Assembly (NCBI GenBank): GCA_034430175.1
Contig: DAOUFI010000012.1
Location: forward strand, 1 to 64,000
Length of the DNA stretch: 64,000 bases
Direction: 5' to 3'
Source of the DNA: UBA6107 sp034430175
GTDB taxonomy: Bacteria > Chloroflexota > Anaerolineae > Anaerolineales > Anaerolineaceae
A model generated the notes under the pieces. It ran no database searches and was not told the origin of the DNA. It saw only the letters and a program-made list of their open reading frames with translations. The position numbers and the translations under genes are program-made. Shown in pieces: positions 33,977-41,386 of the stretch (positions within the stretch are counted from its first letter, which is position 1; every line of letters begins with the position of its first letter).

Positions 33977-34189
33977 ATGTATCGAACACCCGTAACTTCA
34001 AGTGATTTACGATCAGTCGGGTATGATGCAAATACCCAAACCCTGGAAATCGAATTCAACTCCGGGGGTGTTTATCAATATTATGGTGTACCAAAATCTG
34101 TGTATGATGGTCTGATGACCGCCACTTCTCACGGCTCTTATTTCCACGCCCACATCAAAGATGTGTACAGGTATTCAAAAGTTGGTTGA
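33977..34189 (+). CDS. KTSC-domain protein
   Basis: 70 residues, entirely a KTSC domain: SSDLRSVGYDANTQTLEIEFNSGGVYQYYGVPKSVYDGL, then ATSHGSYFHAHIKDVYRY. The family is frequent in phages and plasmids; it is related to the C-terminal domain of lysyl-tRNA synthetase-like proteins and its role is unknown. RBS AGGAGGAAAA. Confidence 0.88.
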   Translation: MYRTPVTSSDLRSVGYDANTQTLEIEFNSGGVYQYYGVPKSVYDGLMTATSHGSYFHAHIKDVYRYSKVG

Positions 34190-34226
34190 GATCAGGAGTA
34201 ATCGCGACCTTGCAATGTATATACAG

Positions 34227-34236
34227 GGTGAATACT
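34227..34236. promoter_or_regulatory. Operator half-site O3
   Basis: GGTGAATACT followed by GTGTATTG gives an imperfect GAATAC/GTATTG inverted repeat that abuts the -35 of the next promoter. Confidence 0.5.
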
Positions 34237-34241
34237 GTGTA

Positions 34242-34270
34242 TTGACATCCAATGTCATTATACATATAAT
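34242..34270 (+). promoter_or_regulatory. Consensus sigma-70 promoter of the NYN gene
   Basis: TTGACA (34242-34247), 17-bp spacer, TATAAT (34265-34270): perfect consensus. Strength must be limited by a repressor, and O3 overlaps its upstream edge. Confidence 0.85.
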
Positions 34271-34324
34271 GAGTGAGATAAAACTCCCCGCCGTTCCATC
34301 CGCTCAACGGTGGGCGATTGCCTC

Positions 34325-34349
34325 CCCAGAGTTACATTGTAACTCTGGG
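34325..34349 (+). promoter_or_regulatory. Leader hairpin of the NYN gene
   Basis: Perfect 11-bp stem CCCAGAGTTAC/GTAACTCTGGG with loop ATT, ending 24 bp before the start codon. No long T tract follows, so it is more a translational or stability element than a terminator. A second weaker stem (CCGCCGTT/AACGGTGG) precedes it. Confidence 0.6.
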
Positions 34350-34373
34350 CGATTCATTTAATTGGGAGATTTT

Positions 34374-34898
34374 ATGGACACCGAGAGAGTTGCAATCTTT
34401 ATCGATGGATCGAACCTTTTTCACGCGTTGCAAACAGATTTCAAGCGCATCGATATCGATTTTGAACTGCTGACAAAAGCCCTTCTTCGCGGGCGGTCTC
34501 TGGTAAGGGTCTATTATTACACTGCTCTGCCTGATCAATCTCGAAATCAAGAAAAATACCAGAAACAACAGAAATTTGTAGCTGCACTTTCTAAAAAAGA
34601 TTATTTCTCGGTTGTTCTGGGTCGCCTTGAACCAAGAGAGCACGGTTTCGTTGAAAAGGGTGTAGATATCTCTTTGGCGGTTGACGTACTTGAAATGGGA
34701 TTCCGAAATGGCTATGATACGGCAATTATCATCAGTGGCGACGGTGATTTTGCCAAGGCCGTTGAAGTCGTAAAGCATTTGGGCAAACATGTCGAAAATG
34801 CATCGACAAAAAGTTGCCTTTCCAGGCATCTTCAAGCAGAATGTGACAAAACAATAACCCTCTCCTCCGATTTCATGAAATCTTGCTGGCGACATTAA
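34374..34898 (+). CDS. NYN/LabA-like (DUF88) PIN-fold protein
   Basis: 174 residues from MDTERVAIFIDGSNLFHAL. Acidic residues of the PIN/NYN site are visible: FIDGSN, EKGVDISLAVDVL and IIISGDGDFAKAV. Family members are metal-dependent RNases or RNA-binding proteins, often in host-defence or gene-regulation roles. GGGAG precedes the ATG. A TTG at 34362 is open but less likely. It has its own consensus promoter and a strong terminator, unlike the rest of the block. Confidence 0.85.
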   Translation: MDTERVAIFIDGSNLFHALQTDFKRIDIDFELLTKALLRGRSLVRVYYYTALPDQSRNQEKYQKQQKFVAALSKKDYFSVVLGRLEPREHGFVEKGVDISLAVDVLEMGFRNGYDTAIIISGDGDFAKAVEVVKHLGKHVENASTKSCLSRHLQAECDKTITLSSDFMKSCWRH

Positions 34899-34938
34899 CT
34901 CGCTTTCGATAATTGAGCTTATCGCCACCATAAAACCA

Positions 34939-34977
34939 AAAATACCATTATTACACTTTCTGTAATAATGGTATTTT
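34939..34977. terminator. Bidirectional terminator
   Basis: Perfect 15-bp stem (34941-34955 with 34961-34975), flanked by T/A runs, between the NYN gene and the convergent methyltransferase gene, whose stop lies in the stem. Confidence 0.8.
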
Positions 34978-35700
34978 GATTGAAACGATCCTCTCTTTGG
35001 CTACATGGTAGAATTCCTCCTCTATCTCTATCCCCACGAACTTCCTCACCACCTGTAGCGCCGCCACCCCCGTGGAACCGGATCCCATCGTGTTATCCAT
35101 CACCACGGCACCTGGATCGCTGAACGTCTGGATCAGGTAAGCCATCATGGCCACCGGCTTCTGGCTTGGATGCCTGTGATCCGTCACCGAATCGAATTCC
35201 ATCACCGTGCGTGGGTAATTCGTCCAGGTGACGTGCTTTCTTTCTCTTACTGCTGTTTGGCCATAGATACGAGCCCTTGAATTCTTCTTCCACTTGTCCA
35301 CCGCGATCAGCCCCTGTGGATGGTAGACCATCTTTCCAGTCTTTGCCGGTGAAAACACAAGCACGTTTTCATGGTTCCTCAGTGGCTGCTTCTTGGCATT
35401 CAAGAAGCCAGTCACCGTGTTCTTCTTCCAGATCAGCTCGTATCGAAACCAATCCATCTTTGAATTGATCAGCTTGGTCGTGAACGGCTGGCTGGCCGTC
35501 AGCACCACGGACCCGGTCGTCTTCAGCAAACGTTCATACTCAGACCACAAACGGTCAAACGGAATGATCTTATCCCACTCGCACGCTGTCACTCCGTAAG
35601 GCAGATCTGCCAACACCAGGTCGATACTGCCGGCAGCGAGCGTTGGCATGACCTCCAGACAATCCCCCAGGTACAATGTTGCCTCCCCGATCTTTTCCAT
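34951..35700 (-). CDS. DNA methyltransferase, beta-class (N4/N6)
   Basis: 249 residues. Catalytic motif IV DLPYG (about 32-36) comes before SAM motif I-like DNTMGSGSTGVAAL (about 198-211), and HPSQKPVAMM lies between: the beta-class order. It resembles phage site-specific adenine/cytosine-N4 methyltransferases. No endonuclease partner. The leader ATTGGTAGAGGTGAG just before the ATG is shared with other phage genes, so it belongs to the phage program. Confidence 0.9.
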   Translation of the reverse strand: MEKIGEATLYLGDCLEVMPTLAAGSIDLVLADLPYGVTACEWDKIIPFDRLWSEYERLLKTTGSVVLTASQPFTTKLINSKMDWFRYELIWKKNTVTGFLNAKKQPLRNHENVLVFSPAKTGKMVYHPQGLIAVDKWKKNSRARIYGQTAVRERKHVTWTNYPRTVMEFDSVTDHRHPSQKPVAMMAYLIQTFSDPGAVVMDNTMGSGSTGVAALQVVRKFVGIEIEEEFYHVAKERIVSIKIPLLQKV

Positions 35701-35769
35701 TTCTCACCTCTACCAATATTAGAACAAATAATCTATAATGATTGTAACTCGCATTCTCAAGGAGAGCTT

Positions 35770-36081
35770 ATGGAATTTGATATTGGTGTTCTTGCCTTCA
35801 GCTATGACCCCACCGGCGAATATATGCAAAACATCACCATTGTCGACCTGGATCAGACTTTCAACAAGCAGGAACACGTGGTCGACCGAAACTATCTTCT
35901 CGAAGCCATAGCCTCAGGTCTCAAGGTCATGCTGGTGGACAAGTGGCGCGGGCTCAACCTCAGCGAGGCCACCAAGGGGCCTTCCTACTCCCCGCGTCGG
36001 CGTATTCTCCCCCTCAATGTATCCGGAAAAGTCTACCTGAAGGCATCTACCGACACCTCAGCCTGTGACGATATGGGTTAA
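35770..36081 (+). CDS. Phage protein, 103 residues, unknown
   Basis: MEFDIGVLAFSYDPTGEYMQN start with AAGGAGAGC. Beta-rich N-terminus (NITIVDLDQTF), charged middle (KVMLVDKWRGLNLSEATKG), basic RRRILPL. Transcribed opposite to its neighbours, followed by a strong hairpin. May be a moron gene. No motif recognised. Confidence 0.6.
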   Translation: MEFDIGVLAFSYDPTGEYMQNITIVDLDQTFNKQEHVVDRNYLLEAIASGLKVMLVDKWRGLNLSEATKGPSYSPRRRILPLNVSGKVYLKASTDTSACDDMG

Positions 36082-36086
36082 ATGGC

Positions 36087-36111
36087 GTGGCTCTGGGTTG
36101 CCCAGAGCCAC
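36087..36111 (+). terminator. Hairpin terminator
   Basis: Perfect 11-bp GC-rich stem GTGGCTCTGGG/CCCAGAGCCAC, loop TTG, followed by AAAACT; weak T tract on the plus strand, but TTTTG precedes on the minus strand. Confidence 0.5.
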
Positions 36112-36136
36112 AAAACTCCTGAGCGGTTTCCGCTCA

Positions 36137-36189
36137 TCCCGCGAGATCGCGAAGCCCCTGCTTTTTGGGACGAAGCGAACGAGCAGGGA
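36137..36189 (-). repeat. GC-rich hairpin repeat, copy R3
   Basis: Lies 23 bp beyond the stop of the endolysin gene. Outer arms as in R1, R2 and R4, with a longer inner stem containing GCAGGG and GTCCC words. Confidence 0.65.
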
Positions 36190-36212
36190 CTTCTTGCCGC
36201 AAGGAGGTACGG

Positions 36213-37277
36213 CTACTTCAAATACGTCACTCCGTTATAAATCTTGGCACAGTACCCCCCCTCAGCACGTTTCAACCAAACATCGACGCCGTTCGATATC
36301 TCTGCAATGGAATGGACCAATCCACCTTTAGGAAGCCAGGAGAGGATTTGTGTATTTCCGGCGCTTGGTGCAGCCCTAACGTTCAATCCGGTCGGATTGA
36401 TGATCGTGTAGGTCCGTTCTTCCCTCGATGTCATCTCTGCGGAATCTTCGCTCGAGGTCTCACTGGCTACAGGAATGGATGTCTTACCGCAATACTTCGA
36501 GAATTCCTCCATCCCGCCGCCAACCCAGATATCCAGATCGAAGTTCTTTTCTTCCATTCCCAACTTCAAACCATCACCGACACCGTCCTCATCGATGTCT
36601 CCATCGCTGGCATATTGCCAGAAGCGCAACTCTCCTCGCCAGGAGTACTTTTTAAGAACCGCCTGCAGGTCAGCGTATTTCCGGGTTTCGTTATACCAGG
36701 CTAGCCATAAATCCAAATCCTTGAAGAAATCCCCAAAGAATGGCAGCATTCCTGGACTTGTGTATAACCCAGGTGCGTATCCTGCGCAGTCAGAGAATCC
36801 TTTGATAAACCCCTTAGCCACCTGCATTGGTTTAGATTGATTCATCCAGTTCAGATAAAACCATCCCGCAAAAGGTTCTGCATCCAGATAAGCCTTGATT
36901 TCCCCAGGGTCAGACTTGATCGTATTCCAGTGGAATTTCGCTTGCTGCGCTCCGAAGAGTTCAGGCGATCCTGTGTAATGTTTGGGAGAGTAATCCCAAA
37001 AATGGAACGGGAACCTAGCCACAAATTTGCCCGATTTTTCGTTGTATTCTCGCAGGATCCTCCATACCTCCGGGAAGGTACGGTCGACGAACCCGTGATA
37101 CCCAGCACCCTGGGTTCCCTTCCAGCTTAGGAACGAACCACCCAGATCTGGAATGACGTGTAGATCAGGGAATGCAGCCGTTTCTTTGCGGTCCATATGC
37201 TGGCTGCCATCCCCACCCCACACCGGGAACTGCGAAACCATGAACCGATTGGCTAAATTGAGAAGTGTGTTACCCAT
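36213..37277 (-). CDS. Endolysin, GH25-like with C-terminal SH3 domain
   Basis: 354 residues from MGNTLLNLANRF. The N-terminal 260 residues look like a GH25-type muramidase barrel: DGSQHMDRKE, YHGFVDRTFPEVW, PFHFWDY, AYLDAEPFAG, GYAPGLYTSP, DLWLAWYN and RFWQYASDGDIDEDGVGDG near the end. A linker with SETSSEDS follows, then a bacterial SH3 domain (TGLNVRAAPSAGNTQILSWLPKGG... DVWLKRAEGGYCA). It lyses peptidoglycan at the end of infection. It is the last gene of the late operon. Confidence 0.85.
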   Translation of the reverse strand: MGNTLLNLANRFMVSQFPVWGGDGSQHMDRKETAAFPDLHVIPDLGGSFLSWKGTQGAGYHGFVDRTFPEVWRILREYNEKSGKFVARFPFHFWDYSPKHYTGSPELFGAQQAKFHWNTIKSDPGEIKAYLDAEPFAGWFYLNWMNQSKPMQVAKGFIKGFSDCAGYAPGLYTSPGMLPFFGDFFKDLDLWLAWYNETRKYADLQAVLKKYSWRGELRFWQYASDGDIDEDGVGDGLKLGMEEKNFDLDIWVGGGMEEFSKYCGKTSIPVASETSSEDSAEMTSREERTYTIINPTGLNVRAAPSAGNTQILSWLPKGGLVHSIAEISNGVDVWLKRAEGGYCAKIYNGVTYLK

Positions 37278-37309
37278 TTCAAACCTTTCTACTGCGAACA
37301 TAGTGAGCA

Positions 37310-37341
37310 CCCCGCGAAACCGTGTAACGGATGAGCAGGGG
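37310..37341 (-). repeat. GC-rich hairpin repeat, copy R4
   Basis: Just upstream of the endolysin gene. Arms CCCCTGCTC and GCGGGG with inner pair CCGT/ACGG. Confidence 0.65.
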
Positions 37342-37412
37342 CTTCATCTCTATGCCGGATTTACCACGAACGCGTGAAAATTTCGGTTCGTGGCTACCGT
37401 GTAGCTCGTCAC

Positions 37413-38081
37413 CTAGGTGGGCAATGCCGGCGTTGTGAAATATCCTGCGCATGGGCTCCCAGCCACATTCACCACGGCTTCTCCACTGGTAAATGAAATC
37501 CCAGTGTAATAAGCTGAATCAGGCCGCGGTAGTGAGAACAAAATCGTTCCGACTGCAGTGTTCATCGTCAATGTTGATGCGGTTCCTCCTGTTGTCTGAT
37601 AGTCGTATTGCGGAGTCGTCAGGTTCACCCCTGAGCAATGCCATGCCACCACCCGCCATGTTGATGAAGCAGCGATCGTAGCCACAAAATTTCCGCTCGC
37701 TGCTGGATTGTTGAAGATAAAGAACGCGCTCGCTCCGCCGGTCGATGTTGAATTGTATACAGTCGTGTTTGGTGCGGCGCCAGCGTAGGTGATCGACGAA
37801 ATGGCATTATTGGACGCCGAGTAGATATACACAAATAGCGCAGAATTCACCACGCTCGCCGGGGTGCAGGCCACTGACACAGCCGTACCGGTCCCGGTAC
37901 CTGTAAAGATATTCTCGATCTTCACCCCTTTCGGGTTGAGAATGAACTCCAACACCTTCCACCAATGGCGCACGGTTTCCACGATCCCGGTATATGCCGC
38001 GCTCACGATTCGATGCACCAGGTGATGCAGCCCCCACTCAGCATCAAAGAAAATGGGTTGGTAATAGATCTGGTTGATCAT
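37413..38081 (-). CDS. Phage tail-tip/structural protein, unknown
   Basis: 222 residues. N-terminal about 40 residues are helical (HHLVHRIVSAAYTGIVETVRHWW), followed by a Ser/Thr/Ala-rich beta domain (GTGTGTAVSVACTPA, GAAPNTTVYNSTS) typical of phage fibre or head-decoration folds. It overlaps the preceding gene by 4 bp (ATGA). Likely part of the tail fibre complex. Confidence 0.6.
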   Translation of the reverse strand: MINQIYYQPIFFDAEWGLHHLVHRIVSAAYTGIVETVRHWWKVLEFILNPKGVKIENIFTGTGTGTAVSVACTPASVVNSALFVYIYSASNNAISSITYAGAAPNTTVYNSTSTGGASAFFIFNNPAASGNFVATIAASSTWRVVAWHCSGVNLTTPQYDYQTTGGTASTLTMNTAVGTILFSLPRPDSAYYTGISFTSGEAVVNVAGSPCAGYFTTPALPT

Positions 38082-38758
38082 GAGGGAACCTCCAAGTAAC
38101 TTACCAATGCTGCCCCCGTCTTCGATGCCGCCCCGTGTTTCACTTGGAACTTGTATCCAGCCAGCAGCACCGGAGTCATTCCGTAAAACCAGTTCGCTCC
38201 CGGTGCCAGCGTCCTGGTCTCATAATCGATGACGTTGGAACTCGCATCCAAGATCTGGATAACAATATTCTGCGAAGTGGTATCCGTATTTGTGATCACG
38301 AATCCGAGCATCTCATACGCATGGCTGGCTGGGACCGTCAAAACAGTGGCCCAGCCGGTACCCGTGAATGTTGCCAACGCCATTTCACCGGCGAATGGGA
38401 TATACGACGCGATGATCCGCCCAGTGCAGGTCACGTCCACCTTGCCTTGAATGGATGTATCCGTATCGAGCAAGAATGGGAATTCGAGTACGAATTTCTC
38501 GCCCGGCGCCAGGCTGATCGAAATGATGTTGTAATCCGAACCGCTTCGAACTATCTTGATGGAAAAGACCGCGGTCACTGCTGCATCGTAATTCTTCATA
38601 ATAATCTGGCTCACCCTGCGGATCGCGCTCGATGGCGCCGCCACTAGTGTTTGATAGCTCGTGGTTGGGGTGAGTACCGCGCTCGCGTTGCTTACCCCGG
38701 CCAGCCCCTTGACCTCTGTTGATTTGATATCTACGTTTGGTGTGATCGGTATGGTCAT
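38078..38758 (-). CDS. Phage structural protein (fibre-associated), unknown
   Basis: 226 residues, MTIPITPNVDIKSTEVK, with a beta-sandwich-like composition rich in Thr/Ser/Val. RBS GAGGTAGAT. Two similar halves can be suspected (SLAPGEKFVLEFPFLL and TLAPGANWFYGMTPVLL), as in duplicated jelly-roll domains. Placed between tail hub and lysin, so a tail fibre or receptor-binding component is likely. Confidence 0.6.
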   Translation of the reverse strand: MTIPITPNVDIKSTEVKGLAGVSNASAVLTPTTSYQTLVAAPSSAIRRVSQIIMKNYDAAVTAVFSIKIVRSGSDYNIISISLAPGEKFVLEFPFLLDTDTSIQGKVDVTCTGRIIASYIPFAGEMALATFTGTGWATVLTVPASHAYEMLGFVITNTDTTSQNIVIQILDASSNVIDYETRTLAPGANWFYGMTPVLLAGYKFQVKHGAASKTGAALVSYLEVPS

Positions 38759-38766
38759 ATCTACCT

Positions 38767-39321
38767 CTATTCAACCTTGAATCCAAAATTAGCCGTATGC
38801 TGAAGCGTCAGGTCAAACTGGTTGACGCTGTTGTCGTCGTCCAGCAAAAATCTGCAGACCAGGTATCCACTTCCAGGTGTTGACAGCGCTGCTGCCCCCC
38901 CAAACAATCCCCCCTCCTTGATATGGATTGAGCATTCCGATGCCAGCAGGAATACCGTCGAATAAACATGGATATCGCCCTGGTAACACTCGGTGAGCAC
39001 CTTGCGCATATACTCGTTGGCCAGAGCGGAATCATTGATCGTTGGGGGGGTCGTACCTGTCCCGATCGCGAAGTATTGCAGCCCCACTAGCTCCTCCTTA
39101 CTCCAGAGCCTTGCCGAGAACTGCAGGCCGATAGTCGTGGTCAGGTTATGCGTTTCGATCTCATGGTCCAACGCTCCCAGGTGACGCGCCATTCCCATTG
39201 CTTCATCCAGGCTCATCCCTTTATCCATCAAATAACTGATCACCCCAGGCCGCCACGCGCTCAGCTTCACCCTCCCGGATAAATAGACATCATCGCTCGT
39301 AATCTTGATTATTTTTCCCAT
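38767..39321 (-). CDS. Phage tail-associated protein, unknown
   Basis: 184 residues, MGKIIKITSDDVYLSGRVKLSAW, containing GLQYFAIGTGTTPPTINDSALANE, a pattern common in phage baseplate or tail-fibre linker proteins. RBS AAAGGCG. No enzymatic motif. Confidence 0.6.
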   Translation of the reverse strand: MGKIIKITSDDVYLSGRVKLSAWRPGVISYLMDKGMSLDEAMGMARHLGALDHEIETHNLTTTIGLQFSARLWSKEELVGLQYFAIGTGTTPPTINDSALANEYMRKVLTECYQGDIHVYSTVFLLASECSIHIKEGGLFGGAAALSTPGSGYLVCRFLLDDDNSVNQFDLTLQHTANFGFKVE

Positions 39322-39350
39322 AGTTATGCGCCTTTCGCGGTTAATTTGTA

Positions 39351-39370
39351 GGGGCGAATGGCATTCGCCC
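39351..39370. repeat. Palindromic repeat GGGGCGAATGGCATTCGCCC
   Basis: Nearly perfect palindrome in the gap before the 184-residue gene; another copy at 44927-44947 and a degenerate one at 43855-43876. Confidence 0.7.
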
Positions 39371-39375
39371 GCTCA

Positions 39376-41382
39376 TTATTCACTCCCATATTTCGCGTAA
39401 TCCCATTTCGCCACGTCATAGAGATATGGCCCCTGGCTGTGCGTGATCACAACCTGCTCATCGGATATCGTCAGATCATCCGAAAAGTCCAACACCTGGT
39501 CGATCAGCTCGTCCGAGTCAAGGTCGACGATTTTTGACGCCTTTTTGAGTTTAAGCAGCATCAGCACCAGCCCGGGATCCGCCGCTCCGATGCTCACCTT
39601 GGATACAATGTGCCCTCCAACCGAGATCGTCGTTTGCACCGATTGAATGAGGTAATCGCCGTCCAGGTTGCGCTGCGGCAAATAGACGCGGATCGTCTGA
39701 CCCGATCGCAGGCCTGGTTTTCGCACGTCGAACGCGCATACCTGGGCTGAGTAAGCATTTTTTGCCAGCTCAGTGGCAGCCCTCATCCTGGCCACCTCTA
39801 CATCCACGATCGATGATTCGTTGATAATCAACCAGAACCACTTGCCAAAATAGGCATGACTGGCGTAATTACGCACGGTTGCCCGTACCGGGATTTCTTC
39901 CTGGCCATCCACCTCAATAGCATCGCTCAACGTTGGCCAGTAAGTTTCCTGAACCAACTTGGCATCACTCTCAAAATAGAGCACCTCATCCCGGCTACTC
40001 AGCTCGTCTGAGTTACCCGTTTTTACAGTCAATGTCCGCCATACCGGCATATTCACCCGCGTCGACGTGGAATTGTTCGCCGTCCCCGTCCACGCGTATC
40101 CCGTGCCCAGGCTGCCATCGCAATAAGCTGATGGCCATGAGAGCTTTTCAGCCTGTGCGGCATCAAAATTCACGACAGTGCTTGAATCGGTTGCCTTGTT
40201 CCTCAGCTCTACACGCACACTCAAAGACGCTGAAGATTCATTGATATAAGTTGCTGTCAATCGTTCCCAACTTGAGGTTTTTCGGCTCACTGTCTCAACC
40301 AGGTCTACCAGGTTGGTGGCGTCATAGATCGCGATCGATGCCATAGCCAGCGTTGCCACGAAGCTCATCGCCTGAACGCTCAGCGCCTCTCCGGGCGCCA
40401 GCGTGATTGAAGCGCTGTAGACCTTCGCCACACCCGTGCCGGCTGTGATCTTGAGGCTCTTGCTTCCCTGGTTATATTTTGTCGCGTCCTGTGCCCAGGC
40501 AGCCCCACTCCCCACCTGGCTTTGGGTCCAGCCATCGGTGATATTCACCTCAAAGCTGGGGTTCACGAGTAGATTTGTGGTAGCGCCTCCGTCATTTCGC
40601 CTCACGACGATCTTTGAAGCCCCGGATTGTGGCTTCAGTCGTTTATTGAGATATACCTCGGTTGAATTTCCGACCCTTGTAAAAGAATATGGTGAATGAT
40701 CTACCAGCGAGTTACCGCCGATGACTTGCACCGCGTTGACCACCCCGGACCCGTCTGAATTGTTGGTCACGTTTTCGGCGAGTACATTGGCGATATCAAG
40801 TGGATTGTTGGTAACTCCAAAGGGCGCCCTGAATTCGATTGCGCCAAAATAGTGCACCTTTTTGTCATAATCCACATACCAATACCCGCCGCTTTGTTCT
40901 GCCAGCCAGTCCAGGATGTCCCAGGGATATTCCCTATTGAAAACCACCCTGGGAATGGTCTGAATGGCTGTGACGAACGTGCTACCGTCGAACTCGGACA
41001 GGTCTGATGAATTGGCAAAGACCCATTCGATGATCTCTTTATCAGTCTTGTTCAAAAATTCGTGCTGAATTGGCTGTGCTTTCTTCAAATAGGCCGCGTA
41101 ATCCGAGGCGCCTGTCTCATAGGCATTCTTGGTCTTATCGGTGTCTACCACCCCATCGTGGGTGATCACATAACCGCCAAAGATGGCCGCGGTATCATCC
41201 AGCACCTTGATCTCCTGCCAATCCTTGATATCCAACACGTCCCCATTCTTGAGCGTCAGGCTGAGCGTATCCAGCTCCTGGTTGAGGGCGCTCGTGATCG
41301 AGATCTCCGTCTCATTCAGATCGATATGATCTGTGACGTCGACCCCGTTCAGCACTACGTGCAAAATGATTGTGTCGGTCAT
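39376..41382 (-). CDS. Tail hub/tip protein with carbohydrate-binding-like insert
   Basis: 668 residues. The N-terminal 250 (HVVLNGVDVTDHIDLNETEISITSALNQELDTLSL..., IPRVVFNREYPWDILDWLAEQSGGYWYVDYDKKVHYF) and the C-terminal 150 (LRSGQTIRVYLPQRNLDGDYLIQSVQTTIS) resemble gpD-like tail hub domains. A beta-sandwich insert (about 280-440: LLVNPSFEVNITDGWTQSQ, KSLKITAGTGVAKVYSASI) has the CBM4/9 signature NPSFE. It probably positions the tip at host glycans. Confidence 0.8.
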   Translation of the reverse strand: MTDTIILHVVLNGVDVTDHIDLNETEISITSALNQELDTLSLTLKNGDVLDIKDWQEIKVLDDTAAIFGGYVITHDGVVDTDKTKNAYETGASDYAAYLKKAQPIQHEFLNKTDKEIIEWVFANSSDLSEFDGSTFVTAIQTIPRVVFNREYPWDILDWLAEQSGGYWYVDYDKKVHYFGAIEFRAPFGVTNNPLDIANVLAENVTNNSDGSGVVNAVQVIGGNSLVDHSPYSFTRVGNSTEVYLNKRLKPQSGASKIVVRRNDGGATTNLLVNPSFEVNITDGWTQSQVGSGAAWAQDATKYNQGSKSLKITAGTGVAKVYSASITLAPGEALSVQAMSFVATLAMASIAIYDATNLVDLVETVSRKTSSWERLTATYINESSASLSVRVELRNKATDSSTVVNFDAAQAEKLSWPSAYCDGSLGTGYAWTGTANNSTSTRVNMPVWRTLTVKTGNSDELSSRDEVLYFESDAKLVQETYWPTLSDAIEVDGQEEIPVRATVRNYASHAYFGKWFWLIINESSIVDVEVARMRAATELAKNAYSAQVCAFDVRKPGLRSGQTIRVYLPQRNLDGDYLIQSVQTTISVGGHIVSKVSIGAADPGLVLMLLKLKKASKIVDLDSDELIDQVLDFSDDLTISDEQVVITHSQGPYLYDVAKWDYAKYGSE

Positions 41383-41386
41383 AAAC

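Noticed and set aside
36165..36704. 179-codon plus-strand frame over the endolysin
   Set aside because: Antisense shadow; begins within hairpin repeat R3.
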